Shown here piece after piece: positions 6,085-6,478 of a DNA stretch of 6,478 nt. Under the pieces are notes generated by a model that was given only the letters and a program-made list of their open reading frames with translations, was not told the DNA's origin and ran no database searches. Position 1 is the stretch's first letter. Every line of letters starts with the position of its first letter. A program made the position numbers and the translations under genes. Source of the DNA: Myxococcales bacterium (GTDB taxonomy: Bacteria > Myxococcota_A > Polyangia > Nannocystales > Nannocystaceae); contig JAGQIT010000516.1 of assembly GCA_020431135.1 (NCBI GenBank), positions 1-6,478 on the forward strand, read 5' to 3'.

Positions 6085-6110
6085 ACGTTAACGTTGGGGT
6101 TGGAGTTGGC
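6085..6110 (+). promoter_or_regulatory. ACGTTAACGT palindrome running into GTTGG hexamer repeats and the MerR ribosome binding site
   Basis: A perfect 10-bp palindrome, ACGTTAACGT (6085-6094), passes directly into three 6-bp units, GTTGGG, GTTGGA and GTTGGC (6093-6110). Seen in six-base steps from 6085, GTT recurs at the same place in four successive units. The GGAG at 6102-6105 is the best ribosome binding site for the ATG at 6118, 12 bases away. A protein bound here would therefore also cover the translation start region. Confidence 0.5.
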
Positions 6111-6117
6111 GCCCGCC

Positions 6118-6478
6118 ATGCCGCGCGAAATCGTCGCCCACATGAAGATCGGCGAGCTGGCCCGAAGGACCGGCAAGACGACGCGCGCGCTCCACCTCTA
6201 CGAAGAGCTGGGCATCCTGTCGCCGGCCGAGCGCACGTCCGGCGGCTTTCGCATGTACGGCCCCGACGAAGTCGCCCGGGTCTCGTGGATCAGCAAGCTG
6301 CAGGACATGGGCTTCTCGCTGCCGCAGATCCAAGGGCTCCTGGCCTCGGTCGAGGCCTCGAAGACCGCCCCCGCGGCGATGCAGGGCGTGCGCGAGCTGT
6401 TCCGCACCAAGCTCGACGAGACCCGCGCCCAGGTGATGCGGCTCCTGCAGCTCGAGCGCGACCTCGCCGAGAGCCTCG
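6118..6478 (+). CDS. MerR-family transcriptional regulator (partial, C-terminus off the right edge)
   Basis: The 120 visible residues contain a typical MerR DNA-binding domain. The helix-turn-helix begins MKIGELARRTGKT at 9-21 and continues with the family signature ALHLYEELGIL at 24-34. A wing follows with RTSGGFRMY at 39-47, then a second helical pair with the signature MGFSLPQI at 64-71. A helix from about 86 onward looks like the start of the dimerisation coiled coil. The effector-binding part is missing. No cysteine appears in residues 1-120, which argues against a metal sensor with a cysteine at the start of that helix, such as mercury MerR or ZntR. MerR proteins bind long-spacer promoters and switch them by twisting DNA; the target here is unknown. 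The ATG at 6118 has GGAG 12 bases upstream; an internal ATG at 6142 matches the usual family start but has no ribosome binding site, so the eight extra residues are only probable. Confidence 0.92.
   Translation, partial: MPREIVAHMKIGELARRTGKTTRALHLYEELGILSPAERTSGGFRMYGPDEVARVSWISKLQDMGFSLPQIQGLLASVEASKTAPAAMQGVRELFRTKLDETRAQVMRLLQLERDLAESL

Noticed and set aside
6096..6109. G-quadruplex in the MerR leader
   Set aside because: Only two-base G runs are available, so any quadruplex would be weak. It is mentioned only as a side possibility.

Overview
The window is GC-rich, about two thirds G+C by eye, with strong GC3 bias and long spurious open frames opposite the real genes. It carries lipoproteins with Ala/Lys/Asp/Pro-rich linkers, a large lipoprotein I cannot name, and a soluble kinase-like protein. 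This combination suggests a myxobacterium, possibly of the Nannocystis/Plesiocystis kind. That placement is an impression from composition and gene style, not a database result.

Layout. The left half is read leftwards. From the left edge there is a di-haem cytochrome c lipoprotein (2-931, C-terminus outside the window). Next, after a strong hairpin, comes a soluble histidine-kinase-like ATPase (1082-2122). Then follows a ~360-base non-coding stretch with a conspicuous operator-like dyad, and a second lipoprotein (2484-3572) with a DUF6263-like look. A ~100-base divergent promoter region (3573-3673) separates this from the rightward half. There lies a 722-residue lipoprotein of unknown function with a hydrophobic C-terminal segment and a repetitive Lys/Asp/Ala/Thr tail (3674-5842), closed by a terminator that is a perfect 32-bp palindrome. 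After a less GC-rich regulatory gap, the first 120 residues of a MerR-family regulator (6118 onward) run off the right edge.

How the parts relate. Three of the five proteins carry lipoprotein-type signal sequences, so the locus is biased towards the cell envelope. The cytochrome would carry electrons in the periplasm. The two other lipoproteins are divergently transcribed from a shared control region and may be co-regulated. The kinase-like protein and the MerR protein are regulators, but neither has a visible partner or target here. Each gene appears to be its own transcription unit; I see no translational coupling.

Hunt result. I do not see an unmistakable new system. The best leads are the soluble kinase-like protein whose first glycine motif is replaced by an Asn-containing motif, the tandem palindromes upstream of it, the unusual C-terminal architecture of the large lipoprotein, and the hexamer-phased repeats that run into the MerR ribosome binding site.
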